From positions 2,108,001-2,172,000 of the forward strand of contig NZ_CP048711.1 in assembly GCF_010669285.1 (NCBI RefSeq): a DNA stretch of 64,000 nucleotides, in the 5' to 3' direction. The notes beneath the pieces are model-generated. The model saw only the letters and a list, made by a program, of their open reading frames with translations. It was not told the DNA's origin and did no database searches. This stretch comes from Kineobactrum salinum. GTDB taxonomy: Bacteria; Pseudomonadota; Gammaproteobacteria; Pseudomonadales; Halieaceae. Positions 33,229-44,582 of this stretch are shown one piece after another. Each line of letters opens with the position of its first letter. Position 1 is the stretch's first letter. The translations under genes were made by a program, and so were the position numbers.

Positions 33229-35586
33229 TCAGTGAGCCGGCAGTGGTACTTCAGCGTATTTGTTCATGCCCGAGCCACCCATGGAGCCGGCGTCATAGAC
33301 ATAGCCGTAAACGGTATCTTCATTGTCCTTGCTGACCACGTTGCCGCGAACCCAGAGCGCATTTACGCCATCGATCTCCAGCTTCGGCTCACTCCAGGAA
33401 TCATTCTCCCTGAGCGTGTGGAAGATACGGCCCGTGTCTTCCTCAATGAAGAGGACGTGGACGCTGGATCCGTAACCGATCGCATCGGCGCCGACCTGTT
33501 CTGCATCGGCGGCATTCATTACCACCGCGCGGCTGGTCACCTGGACAGCGTCTGACAGCTCGCCTTCGCCATCGGCGCGGCGCTCCCACAGCTCACCATT
33601 GTCGAGCCGATAGATAATGCTGACGCTGTCCGACTCAGGCAGGTAGACCAGAGGCAGGATACCGCCGGAATCCTGGACCGTGGTTCCCAGCCCCGAAGCA
33701 AGCTGTTTGCGCGCGGTCAGGTCGCCGTTCGGCAGTATCTGGCGATACCAGGCGGTGCCATCGATTCCGGTATAGGCGAGGTGCACTGTGTCGCCTTCGC
33801 CGCGGACGATGACGGGCCCGGAAAGGTTGGGTTCGACATCGGCGTCGATGACGGTCTCCCCACTCCATTGACCCTGCGGCGAGCGGATCCGGAACAGGAT
33901 CTTTTCCAGATTGCCGTACACACCCACTACGCTGCCATCGGAGCGCACCGCGAGGTCCGCGACCTGCACCGGCGGCTCGGTCGGCGAGGCCAGGCGTTCA
34001 TCGGTAACCGCCCAGGTATCCGGAGCGCTCGGGTGATCCGAGGTGCGGAACACATGATAGAAAACGTGATCAGAAGTCTGGTGCAGGGTATGTATCGTGT
34101 CGCCCACATGGGTTTGCGCCACACCTTCGAGGTCGCCGGTTTGCGGGCGGTTTGCACCGTCCACTTCGCGCCAGGTTTGGCCACCGTCCGTTGACTTGAC
34201 GCTCATCATGAAGTTGTCGGTTTCCGCGGGCTCCTGCAGGAAGTACAGATCGCCATTGGACGCCTGCCACGGGCCCACACGCACCGGTGTTTCCACAAAC
34301 ACACCACCGAGGTGTCGCTCCGGCACATCCAGCGTCACCAGCGGATTGTGCTCGGCCTGCAGGGGATTGCCGTTGACGTCCACCATCCTGTACTCGAAGG
34401 TATCGCCCTTTTCATTCATTGAGGGGCCGTCGTAGAAGTAGCGGATTACGACCGGAAATTCCCATTCGCTGTGGCCGCCCGCGGCGGACCAGCTGGGCGT
34501 TGTCTCGGCGTAGTCAATACCTGCCCCGCCCGTGAATGGCGCAGTCGAGCCCGGGAGAATGTCCTCGGTTTTATCGCCGTAATCAAATTCAGGATTGCTC
34601 ACGATACTGGTGCCTGGGGAGTGGGTCTCCCCCTCGACTTCGACGAACTGGAGCTCGGCAGTACTGCCCGCGGGCACGTACAGCGCCGCCCTGGATTCAG
34701 GAATTGACTCACCCAGATCTTCGCTGAAGGACAAGCCCTCGATGTACGGATCCCATTCGTACTCAATGACGACTTCAGTTCTATCGCGGACCACTGCGAG
34801 TTCAAACCACTGGTCCGCCTTGACTCCAACCTCGTGTTTTGCCACCAGCGATTCCTGGCCGCGGCCGCGACGCACAATACTAATGGCACCGCCGGCCGCC
34901 AGATCCACCCGATAATGGTTGTCCTCGTCTTTATAGCCAAAGACGATGCCGGCCCGGGAAGACGGGGGCAGACGCATGCCGAATTTCGATTCGACGGCCT
35001 CCCAGTGGGTGTCGTAATCGGCAACAGCCAGTACCGGTGATTCCAGTGCGACAACTCGCAGGAAGCCCTCATCACCCTCCTGTTGCCAGGAGAGCGCCGA
35101 TTCAGCGCCCTGCAGCAGACTCCAGGTCTCGCTCGGAGCGGTCGCTGGCTCCGAAGAAAAGTCGAGGGCCACTTCCTTGATCGGATAGGGATGATCTTCC
35201 GCGGTCAGAGGCTCCCAAGAGCCCTTGTTGCGACGATACTGCAGCTGGAACTGCTGCCCGGAATTCGTATCCGCTGCGCCTTCTACTTCAAACCGGAGTC
35301 GGAACTGCTGGTCGGCCTGCGCGACTGCCGGTTGATTGAGCCCGGCTGCCCAACCGGTATCCGCGTTGAGAGCCGCGTCAAAATCCGACCGGATACGAAA
35401 CGCCGTTTGCCGCGGAGTGTCGGTAGTGGCGGAAGCGTCGGCCTGTGCCTCGTCCGGGTTACTGCAGCCACCCAGCATGACCAGGGCGCCCACTACTGGC
35501 GCGCAGAACCTGAAAACCGGCTTGCGAAGTACCGGGGAAATGCTTCCCTCTCCCTGAAATTCTGAATCCAGTGCGCGATTATTCAT
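33229..35586 (-). CDS. large lipoprotein with BNR/sialidase-like repeats
   Basis: A 785-residue protein with a basic N terminus and a lipobox (VMLGGC, Cys41), so probably a lipoprotein. The middle part (about 150-330) resembles a LamG/concanavalin domain (GIVFGYKDEDNHYRVDLAAG). The C-terminal half has beta-propeller-like repeats such as VKSTDGGQTWREVDG (Asp-box) and GTAWYRQILPNGDL. It may bind or cleave a surface glycan or peptide, but no catalytic residues are recognised. It faces the same way as the phosphoesterase gene, about 185 bases upstream of it. Confidence 0.7.
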   Translation of the reverse strand: MNNRALDSEFQGEGSISPVLRKPVFRFCAPVVGALVMLGGCSNPDEAQADASATTDTPRQTAFRIRSDFDAALNADTGWAAGLNQPAVAQADQQFRLRFEVEGAADTNSGQQFQLQYRRNKGSWEPLTAEDHPYPIKEVALDFSSEPATAPSETWSLLQGAESALSWQQEGDEGFLRVVALESPVLAVADYDTHWEAVESKFGMRLPPSSRAGIVFGYKDEDNHYRVDLAAGGAISIVRRGRGQESLVAKHEVGVKADQWFELAVVRDRTEVVIEYEWDPYIEGLSFSEDLGESIPESRAALYVPAGSTAELQFVEVEGETHSPGTSIVSNPEFDYGDKTEDILPGSTAPFTGGAGIDYAETTPSWSAAGGHSEWEFPVVIRYFYDGPSMNEKGDTFEYRMVDVNGNPLQAEHNPLVTLDVPERHLGGVFVETPVRVGPWQASNGDLYFLQEPAETDNFMMSVKSTDGGQTWREVDGANRPQTGDLEGVAQTHVGDTIHTLHQTSDHVFYHVFRTSDHPSAPDTWAVTDERLASPTEPPVQVADLAVRSDGSVVGVYGNLEKILFRIRSPQGQWSGETVIDADVEPNLSGPVIVRGEGDTVHLAYTGIDGTAWYRQILPNGDLTARKQLASGLGTTVQDSGGILPLVYLPESDSVSIIYRLDNGELWERRADGEGELSDAVQVTSRAVVMNAADAEQVGADAIGYGSSVHVLFIEEDTGRIFHTLRENDSWSEPKLEIDGVNALWVRGNVVSKDNEDTVYGYVYDAGSMGGSGMNKYAEVPLPAH

Positions 35587-35636
35587 GCCATGCCCCTGAG
35601 CAGCTGTTTTATCAACGTGTGGTTAGATGCGAAATG

Positions 35637-35666
35637 ATTCTAGCGATTGGAGGATGATGACTTCAA
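35637..35666 (-). promoter_or_regulatory. candidate sigma-70 promoter for the large lipoprotein gene
   Basis: In an AT-rich gap the minus strand reads TTGAAG (35666-35661), 18 bases, then TAGAAT (35642-35637), about 50 bases upstream of the ATG at 35586. The match to consensus is good, but no other support is available. Confidence 0.42.
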
Positions 35667-35772
35667 TCGAAGTAGATTAACTATGCATTAACGTTGATTC
35701 ATAAACCTGTGCAGCCGCAACGCACAGAAAGTGTCAGGACGTGTTCATGGCCGCCCGCGCGGCCAGATTCCA

Positions 35773-38700
35773 TCAGGCTGCGCCGGAAGTTGCGATGCGC
35801 CGGTCGGCCAGGCCTGCCAACCATTGCCTGATATCCCGCGCAATCAACAGATTGGTCGGTATCAGGATCAGCGTAATCAGGGTGGCGAACAGAATGCCGA
35901 AACCCAGGGATATCGCCATCGGTATCAGGAACTGGGCATCGGTGGAGCGCTCCAGCAACAGCGGCAGCAGGCCGAAGAACGTTGTCATGGAAGTCAGGAA
36001 CACAGGCCGGAACCGCGCCACGCCGGCAATGATTACCGCGTCGTCGATGCTCTCGCCGCGACGCAGGCGCTGATTGCAATAATCCACCAGCACCAGGCTG
36101 TCGTTTACCAGCACTCCGACCAGTGCCATCATTCCGAGCACACTTTGCAGCGACAGCGGATGTCCCATCAGCCAGTGCCCCAGTACCGCGCCGATCAGGC
36201 CGAAAGGAATGACCGACATCACGATCAGCGGCTGTACATAGGAGCGCAACGGCAGTGCCAGCAGGCAGTAGATCGCAAACAGCACTGCAATCAGACCGGC
36301 CTGCATGCTGTCGAAGGAGTCGCGTTGTTCCCGCGCCTCCCCCTCCAGGGTGTAGCTGACTTCGGGATACTGTTGCAGCAACTGGTCCAGGAAGCCAGCC
36401 AGATCTGCTTGCAGGGCAGTCATGTTGACCTGGTCTTTCTCCACATCGGCGGTGATATTGAGCACCCGGTAGCCATCAATCCGGGTGATCTTCGAGGGCC
36501 CTTTGCCAGGTGTCAGCGTCGCCACATGAGCCATGGGTACCCGCCTGCCGTCGGGAGTTTCGATCAGCATGGTGTTGAGCGACTGCAGAGTACTGCGCTC
36601 GCCGCGCGGAAAGCGCACGAGTACCCGGATATCGTCGCGGCCGCGCTGGATCCGCTGCGCCTGGGCCCCCTTGAAGGCGCTGCCGATCTGGTTGACGATG
36701 TCACCCCGGCTCAGTCCCAGCACATGACCCTGGTCAGTCAGCTCCACGTGCAGTTCCTCCTTGCCGTCGGAGAGACTGTCGGCAATTTCGAATACGGAAG
36801 CATAACCTGCCAGCTGTTGTTTGACCCGGTCCCCGACTTCGGACAGGGTATCCAGCGATTTGCCGCTGAGCTGAATGTTGATCGGGTCCCCGGCGCGAAA
36901 CAGCGAGGAGCGGTAGGTCAACGATTCCGCCCCCGGTATGGTCCCCACCAGGCGCCGCCACTCCTCGACCAGCCGGGCAGTACTGATATCGGCCTCGCGC
37001 TCCTGCACCGGCGTGGCCTCGAAGGTCACCCGCCCCACGTTGGGACTGGCACCGCGGCCCCCGCCGGAGCCGGTGACAACGAGGATATTGACGATGGGAC
37101 TGGTCCCGGTGGCGGGGTCGCGATACTTGTCCTGCAGTTCGCGGGCCGCATCGCCAATCCGCTGTACATAGGTATCGGTGACCTCAAACGGCGTGCCCAC
37201 GGGCATGGTCAGCGTAGCTGCTCCGGTCTCGCCCTCGATATTGGGAAAGAACACAAACCGGGTCCAGCCGCTGACGATCAACGCCAGCACCAGCATGAAA
37301 CTGCCGACAAACCCGGCCAGCGTGGTGTAGCGGTGCTTCGTGGCCAGCCGCAGCAGCGGCCGGTAGTACTTCATGATCAACCGTTCAAAACCATCGGCGA
37401 AGCGGTTTTGCCAGCGGGACCACTTGCCCTGGGGCTGTCCGGCCGGATTCAGCCGGATGCGGGTAAGATGAGCCGGCAACACCAGCTTGGATTCAATCAA
37501 TGAAAACACCAGCACCGGAATCACCACTGCCGGAATAGCGCCAAAGAAAGCCCCCATGCGGCCCTCGATGAACGCGATCGGCAGGAACGCGGCGATCGTG
37601 GTAAGCACGCCGAAGGTCACCGGTACCGCCACCTCCTGGGTGCCGCGGATCGCCGCCTGCAGACCCGACTCACTGGTACGCAGATGGGTATACACGTTTT
37701 CACCGGTGACGATGGCATCGTCCACCACCAGGCCCAGCACGATAATGAAACCGTAGGCACTCATTACATTGAGCGTGGTGCCCATCAGACCCATGACCAG
37801 GATCGCGCCGAGAAAAGTCACCGGGATACCGATAAATACCCAGAAGCCGATCGCCGGCCGCAGGAACAGGGTCAGCAGCAGGATTACCAGCACCGCACCT
37901 TCCAATGCGCTGTTCAGCATGGTCCCCAGACGGCTCTTGAGGATGGTCGAGTCGTCGTCCCAGTAATCCAGGTCCATACCCACCGGCAGTGTGGCCTGGC
38001 GCTCAGCCAGATAGTCCTTGACCTTGCCGGCGACGTCCAGCGCGCTCTGGTCACCCACCCGGTAGACCTTGACGAACGCGGCCTGGCGGCCATTGAAAAC
38101 AGTCTTCATGGCCTCCTCTTCGAAACCATCGTTGACGCGGGCCACGTCCTGCAGGCGGATGATGCTGCCGTCGCGGTTGGTCTTGATCACTATCTGCTCG
38201 AAGTCGGTGCGGCGATAGGCCTGCCCTTTGGACCGGATCAGCACATCACCGCCGCTGGCGCGCATATTGCCAGCGGAAATGTCCTGGGAGCTTTCCCGAA
38301 TTGCCTGGGAGACCTGTTCCAGGGTCAGGTTGTATTGGCGCAGTCTGTCCTGGGACAGCTCGACGGCAATCTCGTAGTTGCGCACAGCGGAGAGTTCCAC
38401 CTGGGTAACGCCGTCGATGCGCAGCAGGTCATCGCGCACCTGTTCGGCGAAGGCCAGGATCTCGTCTTCAGCCAGATCGCCGGCCACCACCACGTCGATC
38501 ACTGCGCGTTTGCGTGTCGCCAGGCTGATCACCGGATTTTCGGTGTCGGCGGGAAAGGTATTGATGGCATCGACCCGGCTCTTCACATCGTCCAGCACGA
38601 CGCGGGGTTGGTAGCCATTGTCGAGCTCCAGGGTAACCGAGGTAGAACCCTCCACTGATTCGCTGATGATCCTGTCTATGCCTTCGATATCCTGCACCGC

Positions 38701-38904
38701 CTCCTCGATACGGGTGGCAATCCCCAGCTCCACGTCCTCCGGGGTGGCGCCGCGCAGCGGTACGCTGATACTGATGGTGTCGGGTTCCGAGTAGGGGAAG
38801 ACCTCCAGCACGAGTTCCGTTTTCAGGGTCAACAGCCCGCCGATGACAATGCTGAACATCAACAGGTTGGCGGCAACCGGGTTGCGCGCGAACCAGGCGA
38901 TCAC
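35773..38904 (-). CDS. RND efflux pump permease
   Basis: A 1043-residue inner-membrane proton antiporter with two six-helix blocks and two large periplasmic loops. The relay region GLVVDDAIVTGENVY (TM4) and the start FARNPVAANLLMFSIVIGGL are typical of the HAE1/AcrB superfamily. It overlaps the adaptor gene upstream by four bases. It is the third gene of a complete tripartite operon (outer-membrane factor, adaptor, permease). Substrates cannot be predicted. Confidence 0.94.
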   Translation of the reverse strand: MIAWFARNPVAANLLMFSIVIGGLLTLKTELVLEVFPYSEPDTISISVPLRGATPEDVELGIATRIEEAVQDIEGIDRIISESVEGSTSVTLELDNGYQPRVVLDDVKSRVDAINTFPADTENPVISLATRKRAVIDVVVAGDLAEDEILAFAEQVRDDLLRIDGVTQVELSAVRNYEIAVELSQDRLRQYNLTLEQVSQAIRESSQDISAGNMRASGGDVLIRSKGQAYRRTDFEQIVIKTNRDGSIIRLQDVARVNDGFEEEAMKTVFNGRQAAFVKVYRVGDQSALDVAGKVKDYLAERQATLPVGMDLDYWDDDSTILKSRLGTMLNSALEGAVLVILLLTLFLRPAIGFWVFIGIPVTFLGAILVMGLMGTTLNVMSAYGFIIVLGLVVDDAIVTGENVYTHLRTSESGLQAAIRGTQEVAVPVTFGVLTTIAAFLPIAFIEGRMGAFFGAIPAVVIPVLVFSLIESKLVLPAHLTRIRLNPAGQPQGKWSRWQNRFADGFERLIMKYYRPLLRLATKHRYTTLAGFVGSFMLVLALIVSGWTRFVFFPNIEGETGAATLTMPVGTPFEVTDTYVQRIGDAARELQDKYRDPATGTSPIVNILVVTGSGGGRGASPNVGRVTFEATPVQEREADISTARLVEEWRRLVGTIPGAESLTYRSSLFRAGDPINIQLSGKSLDTLSEVGDRVKQQLAGYASVFEIADSLSDGKEELHVELTDQGHVLGLSRGDIVNQIGSAFKGAQAQRIQRGRDDIRVLVRFPRGERSTLQSLNTMLIETPDGRRVPMAHVATLTPGKGPSKITRIDGYRVLNITADVEKDQVNMTALQADLAGFLDQLLQQYPEVSYTLEGEAREQRDSFDSMQAGLIAVLFAIYCLLALPLRSYVQPLIVMSVIPFGLIGAVLGHWLMGHPLSLQSVLGMMALVGVLVNDSLVLVDYCNQRLRRGESIDDAVIIAGVARFRPVFLTSMTTFFGLLPLLLERSTDAQFLIPMAISLGFGILFATLITLILIPTNLLIARDIRQWLAGLADRRIATSGAA

Positions 38905-40205
38905 GGCTGCGCTCCCAGCTCGGCCTGGTGCGGCGGCCCTGCGTGACCCGATCCCGTGGAGCGCGGACCCCGGCCTGCGGAAGCCGCATCGCTCTGCACC
39001 ACCTGGCGTTGCTGCGCCACTATCGTCACCCGCGTCCCGGACGTCACCTGGCCCAACGGCGTGACCACCAGTTGCTCATCGCCCGCCAGCCCGCTGCTGA
39101 TTACAGCCTCCCTGTCATTCTGCCAGGCGATCTCGATTTCCCGGCGCTGCAGCAGCCCCTCTTCGACCACATACACATAGCTGCCCTGGTAGATCGCGCT
39201 GATGTCGATCACGATCGCCCGCGCCAGTTGCCGGCCGGCGATACGTGCAGTGACATACTCACCGATCTTCAGTGGCCGGCGGGCGCCAGCTCCGCTCTCC
39301 GCATCCACCTCCAGTGCAAAGGGGTCGTCCACCTGGGCCACCACATGCAGCTGCCGCGAGTCTTCGTCGATCGCTCCCTCGGTACGTACCAGGAAGCCCT
39401 GCCAGCTGCTGCCCGCCGCCAGCTGCGAGTGCAGAGTTACCCGCACCGGCTCTTCCGACGTCCCGGTCAAGCGCCGCCGCGGCTCCGGCAGATCGATATA
39501 GGCGAGGTCGGAATTGGCCAGTGGCAAGCGGATCTCGACATAGTCGCTGGCGTAGATCTCCGCCAGTTGGGCATTGGCAGATATCACCTGGCCGATATCC
39601 GCTTCAGTGGTGAGGACGCGGCCGTCAAAGGGCGCTTTGATGCGGGTGCGTTCAAGGCTCAACTCGGCCTTGCGCAGCGCCGCCTCCGCCGATGCCAGGT
39701 CCGCCTGCGCTGCCAGGAGCTGGGGTTTGCGCAGCACCAGCGCGCCGGGCTCGCCACCGTCGCCCAGACGCTGCCAGTTTTCCAGCGCCTGCTGCGACAA
39801 TGCCTCCTCCTCCGCCAGCAGCTGCCGCGCCTCCAGCAGACTGGCGCGGGCAATCTGAACGTCGGCTTCATAGTCGCGGGAGTCGATGCGCAGCAGTTCG
39901 TCTCCGGCCCGGAACACACCGCCATCGCGGAACTGCGGGTTGATCCAGGTCACCTCACCGGCTACCTGCGATACCAGCATGTTGCGGGTGCGCGGCCGGA
40001 CACTGCCGTAGCTGTCTATCACCACCTGGTAGGAGGCGGGGACGATGGTCACGGTTTCCACACTCAGCCGGGGCTCCACGGAGGGCGGCCTGCGGCCTGC
40101 CTCCGGCGGGTTGTACAGCGCAAGGGCCGCGAACAGCAGCAATCCGGCCAACACGATCCATGGCAGCAGACGCTGGCGGGTGAGCTTGAAAGAAGAGGCT
40201 TGCAT
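38901..40205 (-). CDS. RND efflux periplasmic adaptor protein
   Basis: A 434-residue HlyD/MFP protein. An N-terminal anchor (LLPWIVLAGLLLFAALALY) precedes the lipoyl halves around a long alpha-hairpin (ARASLLEARQLLAEEEALSQ) and the RTRIKAPFDGRVLTTEADIG segment typical of the family. It lies between the outer-membrane factor (14-base gap) and the permease (overlap). It links the two membranes in the pump. Confidence 0.93.
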   Translation of the reverse strand: MQASSFKLTRQRLLPWIVLAGLLLFAALALYNPPEAGRRPPSVEPRLSVETVTIVPASYQVVIDSYGSVRPRTRNMLVSQVAGEVTWINPQFRDGGVFRAGDELLRIDSRDYEADVQIARASLLEARQLLAEEEALSQQALENWQRLGDGGEPGALVLRKPQLLAAQADLASAEAALRKAELSLERTRIKAPFDGRVLTTEADIGQVISANAQLAEIYASDYVEIRLPLANSDLAYIDLPEPRRRLTGTSEEPVRVTLHSQLAAGSSWQGFLVRTEGAIDEDSRQLHVVAQVDDPFALEVDAESGAGARRPLKIGEYVTARIAGRQLARAIVIDISAIYQGSYVYVVEEGLLQRREIEIAWQNDREAVISSGLAGDEQLVVTPLGQVTSGTRVTIVAQQRQVVQSDAASAGRGPRSTGSGHAGPPHQAELGAQP

Positions 40206-40219
40206 CGGGAGTACCGGAA

Positions 40220-42563
<2,344 letters not shown>

Positions 42564-42723
42564 GGTTTTTCCGCACAGCTCGGGAACCGGAAGGCACGGC
42601 GGCTGTGCCTCAGCGCCTCCAGACAGATTCCCCGACCCATGTCGTGCCTATCGCCCAAGACCACCATCGTCCTGACTACAAACAAGCACCACATACCTTT
42701 GCGATTTAATATCCGTGAAGGCA

Positions 42724-42835
42724 GGACCGGCTCCACGGTGGGCCTGCTGAGACCGTTTGCAGCATGGATGCTGCAACCGAGCCCCCATGGATGGGTCTAC
42801 GGCGTGTCTCAGCAGGCCCACCGTGGAGTCGGACC
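42724..42835. repeat. large stem-loop repeat, copy 2
   Basis: Arms 42731-42753 and 42806-42828 are perfect 23-base inverted repeats, with further pairing outward interrupted by one mismatch and a G-T pair. The core (42754-42805) holds hairpins TTGCAGCATGGATGCTGCAA and CCCATGGATGGG and is nearly identical to the inverted core of copy 1. The arms differ from those of copies 1 and 3 except for the inner GAGAC/GTCTC. The repeat lies in the 344-base gap between convergent gmk and pyrB; the rest of that gap holds nothing recognised. Confidence 0.9.
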
Positions 42836-42907
42836 GGGAGCTACTACCTCACTCACCCAAAGAAAAAACACGCTCTCGACAAGTAAAAAAAGGGAAGACC
42901 AACCCAA

Positions 42908-43911
42908 TCAGATATCCGGCATCACAATCCGATCATCCACCCCCAGCAACATCGTGATCAACGCCGTCCGCGTCCACATGCCATTGCGCTCCTGGCGCCA
43001 GTACTTCGCCCGCGGGTCCTTGTCGATCTCCGGGTCCAGCTCCCCCGCCGCGGCAACGGATGCATGATCACAGAGCTGTCCTTCAGATAGCGCAGGTGCT
43101 CCGCCTTCAGGTGAAACGCCTCATACGACGCCGGGGTCGCCTCCGATGCTATCTCGTACTCGTCCTGCACCCGCGTCATATAGATTGCGTCGGCACCCGC
43201 GATACCATCCAGCAACTGGTCCTCCTCGCTGAAGCTGACCCCGCGCGCCTTGAGATAGGAACGCAAATCCTCCTCGATCGCATATTCCGCTGGTGATACG
43301 AACCTGATGTGTACATCCTCGTAGTGCGTCAGCAGACGACTCAGCGAACGCACCGTACGGCCCCGCTTCAGGTCGCCCACCATGCACAGTGTTTTCCCGT
43401 CAATCCCGCCCAGGTCCTTGAAACTGCGCTGCAATGTGTAAATGTCCAGCAGCGCCTGGGTCGGGTGCTCATCCGGGCCACTGCCGGCGTTGATGATCGG
43501 GACCGGCCGGTCGGTGGCGTCAAACAACTCCGCGATCCGGTTGCACAGGCCCGCGATCGGCGAGCGCATGATCACCAGGTCCACATAGCTGGAGAACGTG
43601 CGCAGCGTATCTTCGATGGATTCGCCCTTGCGCTCCGAGCTGGTACTGCTGTCGCGGATCTCGCTGTCGGTAATGCCCAGGATATGGCAGGACGCCTGGA
43701 ACGACATGAATGTGCGGGTGGAGGGCTGGGAAAAATACAGCATGGCGCGCCGGTGTCCCAGCAGGCTCTTGAGATAGAGCATGCCTTCCTTGCTCTTGTC
43801 GAAACGGCGGATCAGGTTGGTCAGCAGGTAGAGATAGTCGAGCAAGGCGCGGTCAAACTGGTCCGCAGACAGGATATGCCGGGGTGCCTTGGGGCGGTCT
43901 TCTGGTCTCAT
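42908..43911 (-). CDS. pyrB: aspartate carbamoyltransferase catalytic chain (apparent frameshift)
   Basis: Committed step of pyrimidine synthesis: carbamoyl phosphate plus aspartate. Motifs: AMLYFSQPSTRTFMSFQ, DEHPTQALLDIYTL, DLKRGRTVRSLSRLL and MHPLPRR. After HPLPRRG the frame is lost. One more C in the run at 43042-43046 gives GELDPEIDKDPRAKYWRQER and an end at VMPDI with TGA at 42908. The start is set at the ATG 43911; upstream in-frame codons show no similarity. The corrected length is about 334 residues, of the longer pyrB type. It is convergent with gmk. Confidence 0.9.
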
Positions 43912-44281
43912 GAGAGTCTCGTCACAGGCGATGCCGCTATTTAAAGGCCGGGCCCGGCCGTTTGCAAGCGCTGGCGGGCAAATTCCATTGCCCACCGGGT
44001 TTGTCGTCGCGCCATCGGGCGCAACTGCCACCGCTTTCTGCCCCGCGGGCTCCCCGCCCTGGGATTGCAGCCGCTGCCGACAGTGAATGCAGCGCAATTC
44101 CGCGATCGACTGGCATCCAGACCCCGTTCAGGATACAATTTAGGGTTCCTCCGGCGGAGCAAGCTGCCGCCGGATGGCGGCTTCTGGCGGCTGCGGCCGG
44201 AGACCCGGTAGCTGCCCCGGCAAACCGGCTCCGGGCCACTCCGCCACGGACCTGAAATTCTCACTGGGATGAACTGAACAC
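43912..44281. other. intergenic region between divergent pyrB and rpoZ
   Basis: A 370-base GC-rich gap. Both strands have short open frames, but none shows recognisable protein similarity. Several GC-rich inverted stretches occur (for example near 44160-44200), but no clear terminator or riboswitch was identified. A candidate rpoZ promoter lies inside. Confidence 0.5.
44110..44139 (+). promoter_or_regulatory. candidate sigma-70 promoter for the rpoZ operon
   Basis: CTGGCA (44110-44115), 18 bases, TACAAT (44134-44139). The -10 box is close to consensus and the -35 is moderate. It would give an mRNA leader of about 135 bases before rpoZ. Confidence 0.4.
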
Positions 44282-44542
44282 ATGGCACGCGTAACTGTTG
44301 AAGATTGTCTGGAAAACGTTGATAACCGCTTCGAACTGGTCATGGTGGCCAGCAAGCGCGCCCGGCAGATCGCCACCGGCGGCAAGAGCCCGCTGGTGGA
44401 CGAGGAATCCGACAAGCCCACCGTTATCGCCCTGCGCGAAATCGCCGAAGGCCTGATCACGCCGGACATCCTGCTGCGTGAAGACGAGCTGGACGCCGAA
44501 GACGAGCTGGCGGAAGTCATGGGATCCCACGAATCCCTGTAA
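44282..44542 (+). CDS. rpoZ: RNA polymerase omega subunit
   Basis: An 86-residue omega subunit: [20 protein letters not shown] and [20 protein letters not shown], followed by [13 protein letters not shown]. It aids assembly of RNA polymerase and contributes to a ppGpp site in E. coli. It lies 40 bases upstream of spoT, the usual order. Confidence 0.97.
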   Translation: MARVTVEDCLENVDNRFELVMVASKRARQIATGGKSPLVDEESDKPTVIALREIAEGLITPDILLREDELDAEDELAEVMGSHESL

Positions 44543-44582
44543 TGCTTCCCCGGCCGCGCTGACAAGCTCTCGTCGCCCTGCC

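Noticed and set aside
35731-37503. 590-codon open frame on the plus strand
   Set aside because: It lies antisense to the RND permease, is rich in Gln/His/Arg without any family motif, and is a typical mirror frame of a high-GC gene.
42757-42957. Short open frame reading through stem-loop repeat copy 2 (a similar one at 11792-12007)
   Set aside because: The shared peptide (CCNRAPMDG) comes from the repeated DNA itself, in opposite strands at the two sites, so it reflects the repeat and not a gene.
43912-44097. In-frame upstream extension of pyrB with a CIHC motif
   Set aside because: No pyrB protein has such an extension, the conserved start lies at 43911, and a single C-x2-C in a GC-rich frame is weak evidence for a zinc ribbon.
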